A stretch of DNA of 64,000 nucleotides from Datisca glomerata (Eukaryota > Streptophyta > Magnoliopsida > Cucurbitales > Datiscaceae), in assembly GCA_003255025.1 (NCBI GenBank), contig QANY01006259.1:1295664-1359663 (forward strand). Reading direction: 5' to 3'. Positions 11,999-25,188 of the stretch are shown here, piece after piece. The notes under the pieces were generated by a model that searched no databases, was not told the DNA's origin, and was given only the letters and a program-made list of their open reading frames with translations. Made by a program: the position numbers and the translations under genes. The stretch's first letter is position 1. Each line of letters begins with the position of its first letter.

Positions 11999-12234
11999 TG
12001 AGACCCTTACCAATAACGATAAATCATGATATTGTGAGTGATTCTTTTATTACGCATATTCTATCTTTTTATGCTAAGTTCAGGTTGAATTTTAAGCATA
12101 TTAGTAGGGGTCTTAATTGTTTAGCTCATAATTTAGCTAAACTTGATTGCTACGGAGTTTGCAATATTCGGAAAGATAGTCGTCCTTTGTGGCTATTCAA
12201 TGGTTTTAACTTCTCTTGTTTGCAATCTTAATAA
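11999..12234 (+). pseudogene. LINE RNase H-like terminal fragment
   Basis: About 77 open codons contain FKHISRGLNCLAHNLAK, the closing 'N..AH..A' helix of the RNase H-like domain of plant L1 LINEs, followed by a short tail. The catalytic residues upstream are missing. It is a second, different LINE remnant from that at 6.1-6.5 kb. No gene function is expected. Confidence 0.55.
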
Positions 12235-12326
12235 TAGCCTCTTTATCTTCACAATTTTTTTTTTGAGAGTCATGCTATATTATCAGTCTTTTAAGACTCT
12301 TAAAAGCCTAATGTTTGATATCCAAG

Positions 12327-15300
12327 CACTTCTAAAAGTACTATTTTTAACGACAGGTAAGATAATTAATGACGGTTACTCACCCGTTGTGAAAAATCAT
12401 CTATTTTTTACGATGCTGAAATTTTACGACGGTGGGTTAATGAATCATCGTTATAAATTGCCACAACCATCGGAAGAGTTTCTTTTTTAATGATGGTTTT
12501 TGGAAGAACTGTCGTTAAAGATATTCATTTTAAAAAAATAAAAATAAAATAGATGGAGAAGCCTGAGACTCCCAGCACCAAGTAGAACCCCTCTTATTTG
12601 AAGTGTAACAACTGAGACCATAGCCTACCGCTTGTTAGATCGATTTGGGTCTGCGCACTCCTCATATCAATCTCCTCACCAACACATCTAGTATGGTCTA
12701 CAAAAGCATCCTGAATAAGGACTTCTTTTAAGGCTCCATAAGAACCATACAATTTTACATATGCCTTCTTTAATAGGGAAACCAAGAGCTCATCCTTTCC
12801 TACTAGTAGCAAACGCAAGTTTCCTAGGAGGTACACATGGAAGTCAATCATCAACCACAACATGAACTCACCCACCCTAAAAATATGAGGATCCAAGCAC
12901 ACACCAATTAACATACAACTCATGAAACAAACATAAGGAATATATCCAGATTAAGACGTCTGGAAGCTAAAATATTAATAACCAGTAAAGCAATGTTGAG
13001 TCAGAAAGATATCACACGGATTTATTGTTTAAATTTTAATCAGGATACCACAATTTAGTAAAAAACTACATTAAGAAAATCTATTATTAATGTCCATCAT
13101 AGATTGACATATAAAACAAAAATAAACATTTTTAAGCATATTATATGTAAGATTTAACTAGATAATCTCTTATCCCACTTACAAGAAATTCAATATTCAA
13201 TTGAAATTGTGTTCTTAAACAAACTGTCCTGAGGTATGAACCAAGCAACACATGCGAAAGGATAAATTTCTATGTTTATTTTCTAAGATGGAACAGTGGT
13301 GAAATTCAATTGAGTTGAAGATACCTCAAAAGACTACTGGAACCCATGGAATTACAATTGTTTATAATCCTGCACACATTTTATTAAACTAAGGCCAAAC
13401 TAAATCCCCTTAAAGCTATAATTGTTTGTAGTGCACAGAGCAAGCAATAGTTAAGATAGCTTAATAGATGATTTCAAAAGCTGGCTTAAAATCACTAAGA
13501 ATGTTGATGCCTTGCACTGAAAAGGTCATATATAAAACGTGTAAATTACTATCAGCCACATTAGAGGAGCAAATAACATATAGATTAAAGAACTAAGATG
13601 GAACATTAAAATCCAATCCCTTCTTTCCTGGCATTATTATCTCTGCTTCATAGTAAGGTTGTTTTGGCAGTAATCACATCAATTTAGACTTCTTATGTAG
13701 TAGTAACAGAGAAGAAATATAGATTAAAGAACATCGAAACTAATAAATATACTTACAATTCAAAGAGATAATAGAAGAAAATAAATCAATACCTTAACTT
13801 CTCTTATCTCATATTGGTCTCTCCTACTCAAAACTTTCATAGTCACATATATGACCATGAACTTAACCAAGTAAAATAAAGAACCAATTTGCGCTTGAAG
13901 AAACAAGTAACCCAACCTATTAACATATACCAACAATAAAAAAAATTGAATGCCTAAATCATCCCAAACGTAGAAAGAGTACCTAACATCAAAGACTCCT
14001 TTAAGCTTTGGCTAATCAAATGTCTTTGAAAACATGTATCTGACTATCTCTTATGCCAAATCCACAAAAATTGCAAGAGAACTCAAAGGATGCAATCATA
14101 TTGGATTGAAGGCTTAAACAGATCAATCAATGGTTAAACATAAATAGAGGAATAGTAATTCTAAGATACCTCACTGAGAGAGGAAAAGTAACTCTAAGAT
14201 TACTTCACTGCCACAAGAATATCACTTAATAAATCATATATGTCAATCTTAACTTTTTCTAGACAATATCAATAGTTCAGGTCCTTATAAGAAGACATTC
14301 AAACACACAAAGTAGCTTATCTAAGTAGCATATTATTTGACTAAGAATTTCGACTAAGAAGCATGTAAAGAATTAAGAAGGATTCAAAAGTGATTATGCT
14401 TCACTTGACAAAAATGATGGTAGCTTTTGATCTTATCTTTCATAAACTTTAGCTAGACTTCCTCCATGTCCCAACAAGAGAGGCTGAATAGAAAAATAAA
14501 CCATAGTATAAATCAACAAACAAAAATTTTGGTAACTTGATATTATCTTTCACAATCTTTAACTAGACTTTGTCCTTGTCCCAACAAAGTAGCTTGAATA
14601 GAAGTACAAATCTATTGAAATCCTATATTGTTCTTCAATATCATCATATTTAAATAACTTATTCCAAATTTTTATCCAAACTAAGTAACTCCTAAGACCT
14701 AAGAAAAATCACCAAGCATAGTTAGGTGAGAGTATAATGAACTATAAATATATAAACAATGTTAGGTAAGCATATACATGACAGAAATGAAAACTTCAAG
14801 TCTCAAGACTAACCAACATGCAATAGAGACTACTAAAGAGATTAACCAGTGTAAAACTGCCAACTAATGCACAATCGAGACGAACCAGCATTTCAACAGC
14901 AACAATCATACAACTCCATATATAATCCAAAGTTTTTAATTTAGAATTCCTCTTCCACACATTAATAATGCCAGTAAGGAAAGCCAAGGATCCCAAAATT
15001 TGAAAACTGGAACTTTGAGAGCTCTTCACATTCTCTACTAAGTCTTAAAACCTCCATCCCAACCTTGTTCTTTCTTGGCTTTCTTCAACCTTTTGTAAAA
15101 CAAAAGTTGATTGTTACCTATTACAACCTCCGTATAAGGGAGCTAAAACACTTAGCAGCTCTCGTCATCAAGCATGCGAAGAATTTTAGTTTCAAGAATA
15201 TAAAACATTAAACATTACAAGCATTTGTTCAATGCTCAGAATCATTAAATAAGAAGACCAACGCAAAATTGTATAACCTACCTACTGCTCGTGATGAAGC

Positions 15301-15774
15301 AAACTAATTCAGAGACTCATTCTTGAATGACCTCCTTAGTATCATTGGTAATTCAAGCACCTATTGTGGACTTCCACTACAGACGCATGGGCTCTAACAT
15401 CAAACTGAAACTTAGAGAGAGGGGGGGTGAGCCTTTGAGGTGAGACTGGAGACATGAGGTTGGGGATGAAGAAGAGGCTAGGGCACGAGGTCTGGAGAAA
15501 GGAATGAAATGGAAAGATTGTAGGAGTGTAAGTAAAGTACTTGGGTCTCATCATGTTTAGTAGGGACTCACTTACGACGGGATCACCAAACCCCATCATT
15601 TTGTTCTATAGTTTAGTGCAAAATGACAGGGTCATTAGACCTCATCGTCTTAGTTACGACGGGGTTTCTAAGCCCCGTCGTTTTCATGTTTTCATAGTGT
15701 GAAATATGACAAGATCTTAGTGTCCCACCGTGTCTCCTTTTTAATGCCCGTCGTCGAATAGCGAAATCATAGTA
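12327..15774. mobile_element. Non-autonomous CACTA-like element
   Basis: The left side begins cacttctaaaagtac and is followed within 150 bp by several cgacgg/ccgtcg words (aacgacagg, aatgacggtt, acgacggtgg). The right side (15,570-15,774) is full of the same words, including a perfect 9-bp palindrome arm pair (15,656-15,664 and 15,673-15,681). It ends cgaaatcatagt, whose complement actatgatttcg resembles a degraded CACTA tip. Such subterminal repeats are the hallmark of CACTA elements. The interior has no transposase I recognise. One minus-strand open frame (12,594-12,923, 109 codons) has no known motif. A core at 14.4-14.7 kb also occurs inverted at 48.2 kb. The flanking 3-bp duplication is not preserved. 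Confidence 0.5.
14429..14620. repeat. Local direct duplication inside the CACTA-like element
   Basis: A block of about 70 bp beginning gatcttatctttcataaac at 14,429 recurs 110 bp later at 14,539 with moderate divergence. Both copies contain ctttagctagactt-like and gtcccaacaa phrases. A related block in inverted orientation occurs at 48,165-48,295. Confidence 0.6.
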
Positions 15775-18700
15775 ATTAAGGGTGTCTGAGATTCATTGAT
15801 TAAGTTATACATCAAATCAGGACTAAGCCGATCATCACGAATGAAATAAACTGAATCAAGAATTAAATAGTTCAACTTTTGTACATTTTGTCTGGTTCAA
15901 GAGTAATTTTTCTTTTTTGGAAATTTCAACACACAACCTAATTTTGCTAGTTCAAAGTATAAAAAGCACATTAGAAACTCTACCAAGATAGTCAAATCTC
16001 TATATAAAATTTTCTTTTTAAGATATGGTCTGAAATCTCTATTTGCATACAAATTTATATAAAAAAATTTGGACCGATTCGGTTTTAGTTACAAAATAGC
16101 CAACAACTATAACTGGATTTGAAAGTTTGATCTTTAAAAAGGTCAATAGAATCAAAGCGATGACACTCCGAGGAACTATCTCGATTTAGTTTCGTTTCAT
16201 TGGTTCGGTTAGTTTTGGAGCCTTCCAATATTTGAATTCAAAGAAGCAATGAACATAATTAAGATTAACATTTGAGTTAAAATAGTTATTATAAATATTG
16301 AAAGGAAGAAAATAATGTATATGATTTTCTCCTGTTCGTTTGAACTGGAATCTATGTTTTTGTAAACTCTATATTATATTGATGGTTTGTGATGAATATT
16401 TAAAATCAATTATAAACTCCTATGAATTTGAAACCGATCAATTTTTATTAAGTTTTTAGTGGTTAAGTGATATGTCATTAATACATTATAGTATCTACTT
16501 ATGAATTATAAATTGATCATATAAATCGTTATCAAGAATTTGATCGGTCTAAAATTATTATCCTATGAAATATGTTACATCAATATAAGACGGTTTCATT
16601 AAACAACCTGTATTATCATACTTGGTTAAATTCTAGTATTCATACCATAAAACTCGTTGGTCTGAATCTTATCTCCGATTGCATTGACAAAAAATGATTT
16701 TGTTCAGAAAATAATACACGTTAAGAATGAAAATCAGAGTGTAACTTGTAAGAGCAGAGGGGACACAAGTGTAAATAAAGAAAGGAAGGGGTCAGAAAGA
16801 GTAAAACAAGCAAAAGACAGAAGAAAATATGATCGTATCTTTAACGTACGATGAATGATTCGGTTCCCTTCAAGTTGTTTTGTTTTATCTCTTTTCCATT
16901 TAAGCACTCTCACGCGATACGCTGATACTCGCTTTTACGTCTCAATGTTTCTCCCATTGTCCTTGAAATTAATGTCCATTTTCTAGCAATAATGGTAAAC
17001 CTATATATCTCCTTGTACAACACTTGGCGTCGTGGGGTCGCGAGTATAGTGATTTATTGAGAAAGGGAAGTGGGACAGATATGAAGAGAAACTCGGGGAG
17101 ACCGAGTCATGAGGTCCAAGTGAGTCAGAGTACACAGTCTGGAGGCATTTGGTAGGAAAAGGCTGACACAGACGTTGACCCAATGTACGGAATGTCTGCT
17201 ACTTAGTCACCATCTTTTATCTTTTCATTTTCATTTTTTTTTCAGATTTAGCTATATTTCTTTTTTTAATCAGATTACGCTATAAATAATGAAATCTAAG
17301 TTGACTGAAACCACTTAAACATTATTTAATAAATTAAAAAGTTGCCGATTGAAAATCATTGTTCTTTGTCATGATAAATAGAAATCGCATGGACTACACA
17401 AAATTAAAGATTTGATGGTTTCGAGTATAATCCATTTTTTTATGCGATTAGAATATCTCTGTCTTGTGGTTTTTTCTCCCCTTGATTGGTGAATTTTAAT
17501 GAATTTTTTTAACTTATTAGACTGTCACATTCTTAGCTGATATTTTTTTTCACATTATGTTTGACTATTTATATAAATATAAATTTAATAGTGTGACTAA
17601 TTGTAGTCATCCAAAACTGGTTGGTCTGACAAAGAGATTACTTGATAAAAAAGTATGATTCAGAAAGAACGTACATTTTAAGTGAATAGATCTGAGGGCA
17701 TTTGTTATAAGGATTGTTGAGCTATTTATCTGGAATATTAGGGTATCTTAGTATGTCTTTGTTTGATATTCAATTTAGAGTATGATATAAGATATCTGAA
17801 ATGTTCAAATACCCTTTAAATAAAGGATTTAAAAACTCTCTCAAATTGAGAGATATCTTGATGCCAAGTATGTTTTCACATGTTTTTTGTTTCAAAACTA
17901 TTCATCTTCTTCCTCCTCATCTATTTTATTTTAAGAGTAAAAACAAAAAATTGAGAATATATTCATAACATTTTCATGCACATTGGATCAAAATAAACAA
18001 AGTGATTAACAATCTCATAATCATATAATAACATTCTCAATTGTTACTAAACATAGTAATTTTAACTTTCTAGACATCTATTTTCTTATAATCATATTCC
18101 AATAATCTTATTGCAGATATCATTTATTCTCAATATTATACCAAGCACCCCTAATAATTTTAATTAATTAGAATTTATGGATGTAATCTTGCTAGAAGAA
18201 CACTTGCAAAAACTATTTAAACTCGCCTGCGAAATTGAAAATTCTAAGTCTACTTTTTGAAAATTACATCGAAACTCTACAAAAACTGTTCTCCAATGAT
18301 CTTCAGTTTTTTCCTTCAATTCTGCAGAGACTGCATTCAAATTTTGGTTTGTCACTGCAAGGTTGGTAGAGTTCTATATAATTTTAGGTTGAAAGTCTGT
18401 ATTTTATGAGACGACACCTATTCTGTGAGCATCAGTGCACAAGTGAAATTGTTTTTAAGAAAATTTGTCTTTAGTTTACATTACTTCATTTCTAGTTTCA
18501 AATTTCTATGATTTTTAAACAAGAGGTTTGCATTTCTTCTGTGTCTACAAGGAAGGACGAGACTACGTTTAAGGAAGGGCCACGCAAAATTGTTAAAAAT
18601 TACAAAATAATGTACTATTTGTCCCATTAAATTTATAAAATTATCAAATTACATTCTTTTTATATCCTTCAAATTTTTAATTAACAAAATTACATACTAT

Positions 18701-18995
18701 TTATGTTATTCAATTTTAAAATTATCAAATAGTATAAAGTATTTTTATTTATTATAATGTCAAATAGTATTTGTTTGAATTTTTTTGCAACATTTCCAGA
18801 AAAATTTGGCCTCGTCCTTGTCAGAGAGCCAAATAAAGAGATGAGAGAGAGAAGACTCAGAATCAATGACATAATATTTGGGATTTTAAAATAATGCTAC
18901 CTGAATGTGTAAAAGATTGGTGTATGTGTCCTTTTTGAATAGTTCGCAGGTGTATGTGTCTTTTAGTCAAGATAGATGAGAGAGTGTGTATTTGT
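15775..18995. other. Long intergenic stretch, no gene seen
   Basis: About 3.2 kb of A+T-rich sequence. Its open frames are short, without motifs and scattered over both strands. I found no terminal repeats or transposon ends. A short duplication of 'ggtgtatgtgtc' occurs near 18,920 and 18,950. Old, unrecognisable transposon debris is the likeliest content. Confidence 0.5.
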
Positions 18996-20776
18996 CCCTT
19001 TTTATTTTAGAGACACGAAAATTGTAGATGCAAGAAATCTACGTCAGTGATTATCATGTGTCATCTGGTGACCCGGGTATGAACCTGAGAATAAGAGTAG
19101 GAAGGTGAACATAAGAGTATTAACTTCACATTTGTGTTATGCGTAATCAATAAGGCTTTAAGGCCTAAGTTAGTGAGAGTGTCTTGACAGAGCCAAGGCT
19201 AGATAGATAGAGAGAGAATAGCTTTTGAGGTGCTATGAGCTTTGTATTTATAGGCAAGTTGGGCAGAGTCCTGATGGGGACATTGTTGCGTTAGATTGTC
19301 CTAGGTAATTTAACCAAGATCGAGGTTGGTTTGCCTGAGTTGAGCGGTTGTTACAGCCTTGTTGAAAAGAGATACGGTAAATGGTGTCATAACACTAATA
19401 TGGGTTTGAATCTTTGTATGGGAGTCCAACTAGTAATTAACATTGGAAACATCAATATTTCTTATATGAGGAGTTTGAGAGTGTTGTCCCTGTGAGAGTT
19501 CTTCTCAATACCGTGTTCAACCCCGCTAAAGTTCCTAGGTCGAATCTTAGCTCATATCCATGTAATATTATAGCAATGATAAACGTTTGGATGATCATCT
19601 AATGTTTTTCTTTGCCATTATCCTTCAGGCACATTATTATTTTGTCTCGTCCACATAACTTGAAGTCCTTGCTTATTATGTGTGGTTATGGTCTTTAAGA
19701 TCTTTTGATCAATGCTAGTTTGGGCGTTCTGATTGAGGATCATTTCGTTGGTAAGATCATTTTTTCCTATTCCTTAAGAGTTGGTTTAGCCTGGCCAGAC
19801 GACGAAGTATGTTTATGCTTGTTGAACCATGAAGATGGTTCGGCCTAATCAAATCGCTTGGTTGATTGCGTTGCCCTTAACTGTTGCCTGATGTTTGGTG
19901 ATCTGATGCTTGTTCATGTTTACTTTATTGAGCTTTGTTATTTATCCATAGCATGTATTGTTCTAGGATGAAATATCACATCAAACTTACAAGTCTTGCT
20001 CAAATGGACGAAATGAGGAGGAAGATTCGAGCACTCCTACCTCGATTCCCAAGCATTTCATCTGCTTCTGCTTCGATAGCGAAGCTTCCTCCTCCTCCAG
20101 CTCCTAGTGAGTGTCTTCGTACTAATAAGAGTTGCCTTATGCCAAAGACTTTGCTCATGTTAAGGAGGTGAATGATGACACTCAAACTCTTGAGATACTC
20201 GTGGACGTGTTTATTTAGATAGAATATGATTTAGTTGCAGATGCACAACTACTTCTTATAGTGCCACAAGATTGTTATCTCTCAATAAGGATTCCTGAAT
20301 AGGAGATTGGCGAAGTTTCCCTCTCTTACGCCTTGAGGGTATTACATGTTACACCTTGTGTTAGTAAATTGTTGTGGATGAGTAGTAATTCTAATTAAGT
20401 TTATTTTCAGCTTTCTATTGTTTCACAGTCATGATAATTGTTGACTAGGAGACATGACATATATCTCTCAGAATTAACAGAGTTGAAGGCTCACTTAGTT
20501 GAAGTTGTAGTATTATCATCGAAGAAGAGTTTACTCTGAGAGAACTTGAATGCGCTAAAATTGTCATATGATAACCTTCAACATGATGTGAAGGAGTTTT
20601 ATAATGAAGATTACATCTGTGCATGAGATAAAAGGAAAACTAGAGTACCTTGAAGGTCTACTAACAATTTGCCTCCTTTGTTCTTATGTCTCGTGCTAAC
20701 AGATATGGGTGTCATGACGGGACTGTGGCCAGGCATTGAGTGAAGGCCAACTTAGTTATCTTTCCTGGTTTCTTAT
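18996..20776. other. Probable retrotransposon debris, unclassified
   Basis: At 19,000-19,350 a block contains, on the minus strand, CTATAAATACAAAGC, the usual spacing of a TATA box inside a plant LTR, and it ends near a tgtagatgcaag word. Around 19,950-20,170 is an open frame on each strand. The plus-strand one has a proline/serine-rich run but no motif. I cannot place these pieces in a family. No intact gene is present. Confidence 0.3.
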
Positions 20777-21600
20777 TGTAAAGGTTTTTTTCCCACCCTC
20801 CTCAAGATTAAGGGGAAAATATATTAATATGGATCAAATTTATATTAGTGTTAGTGATCTGTAGAGAGATGCTTGATAATCCCAAAGTTCTCTGGAGTTC
20901 AAAGTGTACTGTTTTATTGAATAAATTGGCTTTATATAGATCTCCCCAATAATATGGGTTTAATTTAAAGATAACCAAATAATAAAAAAAATATCAGATG
21001 AGGTTAGGCCTAGGATAAACACCCATTTGTGGGATCCCTTTTCTTCTTTATTTTACACATGTCACACTCAGCCGCCCTATCAGTCGCTACCACATGGCAG
21101 TTGCCTGTGGTTCCAAGCCAATTAGTCAGGACCACTTGGTGGCTTTACCAATATGTCTTGTCCAAGTGATGCAACTTAACCAATCATTCACGACCACTTG
21201 ACTATCAGTTTGAACCCTCATTTTTGTTTTGATGTTCTGCCCTATCTAGGAGGTAATGATTCCCCATTGTAGAGATGTCAGTTTCCGTTCTTGAAGTGAT
21301 GATCTCTCAATCTCGAGATGTCATTCCCTGTTCTTGAGGTGATGATCTCCCGTTCTCCTGATGTCAGTTCCCAATCTGGTGGTGATGATCTCTTGGTCTC
21401 GTGATGTCAGTTCCCATTCTGGAGGCAATAGTCTCCCGTTCTCATGATGTCGGTTCCCTATCTAGAGACGATGATCTCCCATTCTCGAGATGTCTTGCGA
21501 GTTCAACCAGTCATCCATTTCTTCTTTCTCGACGCTTTTCATGAGTCTTGGGCGAGTCCCTTTTATTCCACATGGCAGTGAAATATTTTTTACATGTTCA
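20777..21600 (-). mobile_element. 3' LTR of a partial minus-strand Tat-type Ty3/gypsy element
   Basis: On the minus strand the block begins TGAACATGTAAAAAATATT and ends AACCTTTACA, the same ends as the full-length copy at 34.4-44.3 kb. Directly outside its TG end lies a purine run (gggggtaaa read on the minus strand), the polypurine tract, so this is the 3' LTR and the element extends toward higher coordinates. TCTATATAAA at 20,940-20,931 is the likely LTR TATA box. A degenerate form of the 43-bp tandem repeat seen in the solo LTR fills 21,240-21,500. The 5' part of the element (gag, pol and 5' LTR) is missing; only the antisense-ORF zone at 22.3-23.3 kb remains. Confidence 0.75.
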
Positions 21601-22265
21601 TTTACCCCCGTTGTACTTCGACGATGTTCGTCGATGTGCAATGAATACTCTCAGCACGCGCCCTATTTTTGGAGAACGGCCATTCTTGATCTACTTTCAT
21701 CAATTTAGTATCCTCTTTTATTCTGTAAAACATTAAGTGTTGTGCAAGAAAGGTCATAAATATTTTTAAAAATGAGATAATGTACCATCATTGCCTCATT
21801 TCTGGGGGTGCTGACATGTTCTTTGGAAACTTCACTGTTCTTAATTTTGTTTTACCCCATCGTGACACGCGTGCGCGTGGGCTTCATTTTTTTCATCCCC
21901 TATGTACTACTTCATTTTACGGCTTTCATGTCGTGCGCGTTTGTGACCCGTTAGGTTTTCTTTTATCCTGCTGTCATGTAGTCACTGGCCCACCCATTTA
22001 GGTAGATTGACAATAATTATTTCGTTCTGTTCCCTATGTCCGTCATTTTGCTTTCCCCCCTTTTTAAAATTGATGTATTTTTATCTCCTTGTTTTTTAAA
22101 CGCTTTTGAACTTTCTTTTGACTTCCGTAGCCTAGGTCTACCCCATTTCTTTTTCTCTTACACTCATTCATACTCTCTATAAGTTCTTCTATTTTCCATT
22201 CTTCATCTTCGTGGTCTCTTCTCTTTTTTGTCTTTTTTACGCTGCATTCCTTCTTTTTGGTAGTG

Positions 22266-23246
22266 ATGGAGGAACACCAGTTCAAGGTGACAATTCCTTT
22301 AGTTAGGAATAAAAATGAATTTGAGTGCTTTCTTTCTCTCCACAGGGATGGCTTCCCCCCAATTGTAGTCTGCGGTTTTGGGGAGGGAATCGCTAAATCT
22401 TCTCCCTACAATCCTCTTTATCATATTTCTTTAGCCCCAATATATATAGCATTAGGTTTGAAGCTTCCCTTCTCCCCTATTTTTCAGGAATTATTCGATA
22501 GTTTCAATCTTGCCCCTTCCCAATATACCCCAAGTACACATATGATTATTTTAGGGATTGAACCCCTTAATAAGAGGAATCACCTATATATAGGGGTAGA
22601 TGAAGTCTACGCCGTGTACATAGTGAAAAGGTGTGGATTGTCCTATTACCTGGCTCCTCGCGTGAGTGAGAAGTGGGGAGGGCTAGTTACTGATCTCCCC
22701 AGCGGGGATAAAGGATGGGAGGATGGTACACTCCTCGTAGGCAGAAATGAGGGTGGCGATGGTCACTGGGTCATTCCCCGGATCTGGGGGGAGTTCAGTA
22801 AGTATCTTGAGCCCCTTATTTCCACTTTTTTCATTTCTTTTTTTATATATCTGTTGTATTTTTTTCTTCGTGCAGATTCTAACCTGAACAAGAGGTCATT
22901 TGTCCCAAAATATGTTGCAGTCCATCTTCGTGCCGCCTATAGTTATCCAGAACTTGATTGGAAAGATCTCCTTGATCCAAGTAGAGAGCTTGAAGTCGTT
23001 GTCGCACCTGTTCCCGTCGTCGAGTCTGTTGCCCATTCAACCTCTGCAACAAAAGCTCATCGAGCTATCCCCCTTGCCGTCCCAGTTTCTTTTTTCCGTC
23101 AGGTAGTCCGGACAAGTTCTTCTGAGTTTTCGGAGTTAGAACGGGTAGAAGAAGAATTTGGCTGGGAAGAAAGGGAGCGTGAGGTTCAGCGGGAAGCTGA
23201 CCAGAAGGAAGCCGAAGAACAAGACGCAGTCTTCCGTTTTCCTTAG
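22266..23246 (+). CDS. Tat antisense ORF, copy A (spliced; Transposase_28-like)
   Basis: The ORF runs opposite to its host retrotransposon, starting 665 bp inside the 3' LTR. The first ATG is at 22,266 (MEEHQFKV). Exon 1 (22,266-22,797) contains ALGLKLPFSPIFQELFDSF and LAPSQYTPSTHMIILG, resembling the Pfam 'putative gypsy type transposon' (Transposase_28) domain found in many plant repeat proteins. An intron is visible at 22,798-22,875 (gtaagt...tgcag, 78 bp). It is in frame and open, so read-through would insert a spurious hydrophobic stretch. Exon 2 starts DSNLNKRSFVPK and ends in a Glu/Arg-rich helix and VFRFP. The copy is uninterrupted, but its C-terminus is shorter than copy B's, probably through deletion. 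A TATA-like word (ctctataag, 22,175) lies 85 bp upstream. The function is unknown. Confidence 0.65.
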   Translation: MEEHQFKVTIPLVRNKNEFECFLSLHRDGFPPIVVCGFGEGIAKSSPYNPLYHISLAPIYIALGLKLPFSPIFQELFDSFNLAPSQYTPSTHMIILGIEPLNKRNHLYIGVDEVYAVYIVKRCGLSYYLAPRVSEKWGGLVTDLPSGDKGWEDGTLLVGRNEGGDGHWVIPRIWGEFSKYLEPLISTFFISFFIYLLYFFLRADSNLNKRSFVPKYVAVHLRAAYSYPELDWKDLLDPSRELEVVVAPVPVVESVAHSTSATKAHRAIPLAVPVSFFRQVVRTSSSEFSELERVEEEFGWEEREREVQREADQKEAEEQDAVFRFP

Positions 23247-25039
23247 AACGAGTTGGAGATGTCGAAGCATCTCAAGAGCGATCTGTTTAGGCCTTTTTAC
23301 CATCCACTCTTTTCTATTTCATCGTGCTTCCACCCTTCAGGTCTTGAGCTCTTTTCCCGCTTATGAGATTCTTCTTCCTTCCGTTTAACTGTTCTTCGTA
23401 TACTTCTCTTCTCTTCCTCCAATGTAATATAAGTTCATGCCCATCGAAAAACCTCTACCATGGAAATGAGCTACTTTGAACAGGTCCTTAAAGAAAGGCG
23501 ATTCTGGGTCCACACTTCGTCAGAAGGCCGATCTGGCGAACACGTCATCGCAGTTCTCGGCCTTGACCATTTCGTGTTATTACTTGATTATACTTAATTT
23601 TGCTCATCGTATAATGTTGAATTATCTTGACTTCTAAATGAACAAAAGGTAAGCATGCAGACTCGTCGTATGCAAATCGATGCTTTTTTAGGGAAACAAA
23701 GTATGATTTTAATATTACTGAGGGCAACAAACCCTTAGGCATGTACTATGAATTATATAGCACTTGAGGATGGGTGCTATGAATTATATCTCACTAGGGG
23801 GTGACAATAATTTTGTTTCAAAATACTGTTTCCAAATCATTTTTCTTTAATGTCATACTTATGCTACTATGATCACATGAGACTTAGTCATATTATCACT
23901 GGGCATTTCTACATGCAAACAAAGCAGTCACATTAAAAGCTACTATTCCCATCTATCGTCATGATATTTAAATGCTTGAATCTATGTTGCAAACATGCAC
24001 ATACCACTACATCTATTATGACCACATTCAAATGTCACATGCTAGTAACATGAATATTCACCATCAAGCTCTTCCTTGAAGAGTTTCGTCATGACCAAAC
24101 TTCTCCTGGGTGAGTTTTCCCTTTAGTCAGTTCCTCTATATCATCGACATTAAAATGTGGCAGTTTGTCACTCACGACTCTGATAAGTTACCTCAATTAG
24201 TTCTGAGTATGAACATGTTGATTTTTTCTTTATGTCATATATAAGCACGTTGGTAAAAAAAATGTCTATATAGCTCTATTTATTGTCATGTCTATATATC
24301 ATATACAAGCATGATAGTCATAACACACGTCTAGGTAGTTATATTTATTGTCATGGTACATGGTCATTAGAGAAAACATAACGAGCATGCATCTGGTACA
24401 TTTATTATCATGTATACTTTATGGCGCCAACATCAAGAATAAGGTCCTTCACTGCTAGTATGTATACATTCTCTAGTGAAGGTTTTCATTATCAGACTCT
24501 TTCTTAAGAAGGCCTCGTCGTTGCCAACTATTCCTTGCATTTCTTACTGGACTTAGTGAAACACATGATACATTATACACCATCATCACCACATCTAACC
24601 AACAATAAGGTCGAGTCGACATGACTAATTAAATGAAGAGACACTTGTGAACGTAGATGCTTTATTCTCGTACCAACATGACGACACCTCATGGCGTGTG
24701 CCCACGCCTCACACTGATGACAGTAGCTCCTTGCGACAACGACTCCTTGCGACAACGACTCCTAGCGACTGGCAGTAGTCGTAGTATGGCCAAACTGAAA
24801 ACTACAAAATGATGACTCCGATCATTCGTACCCGATTAATAAACAAAAATATTATATAATATAATTTTTAAAGTTATAATAAAGTAAACAAGAATTAGAG
24901 AATACATCTTAATATTTAATGTTTCTGACTAATTAATATTTTAAAGAACTTTCAAGTAATCATATTTGATGGATGTAAATAAAATGAACAAAATTGGGAA
25001 ATCGTTTATATATATACACACACACACACACACATATAC
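23247..25039. other. Spacer with short degenerate repeats
   Basis: The first 300 bp may still belong to the truncated Tat element. Then follows non-coding sequence. Three loosely similar units of about 55-65 bp, each closing in atttattgtcatg or attatcatg, fill 24,236-24,412. A 16-bp unit (ctccttgcgacaacga) is repeated in tandem at 24,727-24,760. The region closes with a TA/CA microsatellite at about 25,008-25,036 that borders the pararetrovirus unit. Confidence 0.45.
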
Positions 25040-25176
25040 ATAAACTCTATTTGTGTAAATCTTTAATCTTACACCATAATACAGTAACTATTTTTACTAT
25101 TTATTAATACAGTTTTACTGTTTATCTTCTTGCCTCTTAATACCCCCTCTTAAATACTGTTCAATTCCGTGCTTTT
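25040..25176 (+). repeat. Left terminal repeat of the caulimovirid unit
   Basis: This block is nearly identical to 32,774-32,910, with a handful of substitutions. It starts at ataaactct and ends just before the primer-binding site. It corresponds to the redundant end of the pregenomic RNA. Confidence 0.85.
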
Positions 25177-25188
25177 TGGTATCAGAGC
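25177..25188 (+). promoter_or_regulatory. Minus-strand primer-binding site (tRNA-iMet)
   Basis: TGGTATCAGAGC is an exact match to the complement of the 3' end of plant initiator tRNA-Met, the primer used by caulimovirids and by many Ty1/copia elements. It lies immediately after the left terminal repeat, where the first-strand start is expected. Confidence 0.9.

Noticed and set aside
12594..12923. 109-codon minus-strand frame as a transposase
   Set aside because: No DDE-type motif, zinc finger or other transposase signature is visible.
22257..22265. Start of the copy A antisense ORF at 22,257
   Set aside because: The codon there is TTG. The first ATG is 22,266, and the homologous copies begin at the matching place.
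22798..22875. Hydrophobic segment in the antisense ORF at 22.8 kb, a possible membrane helix
   Set aside because: It is the translation of a T-rich intron. The same position is a spliced intron with a different sequence in the copy at 42.3 kb.
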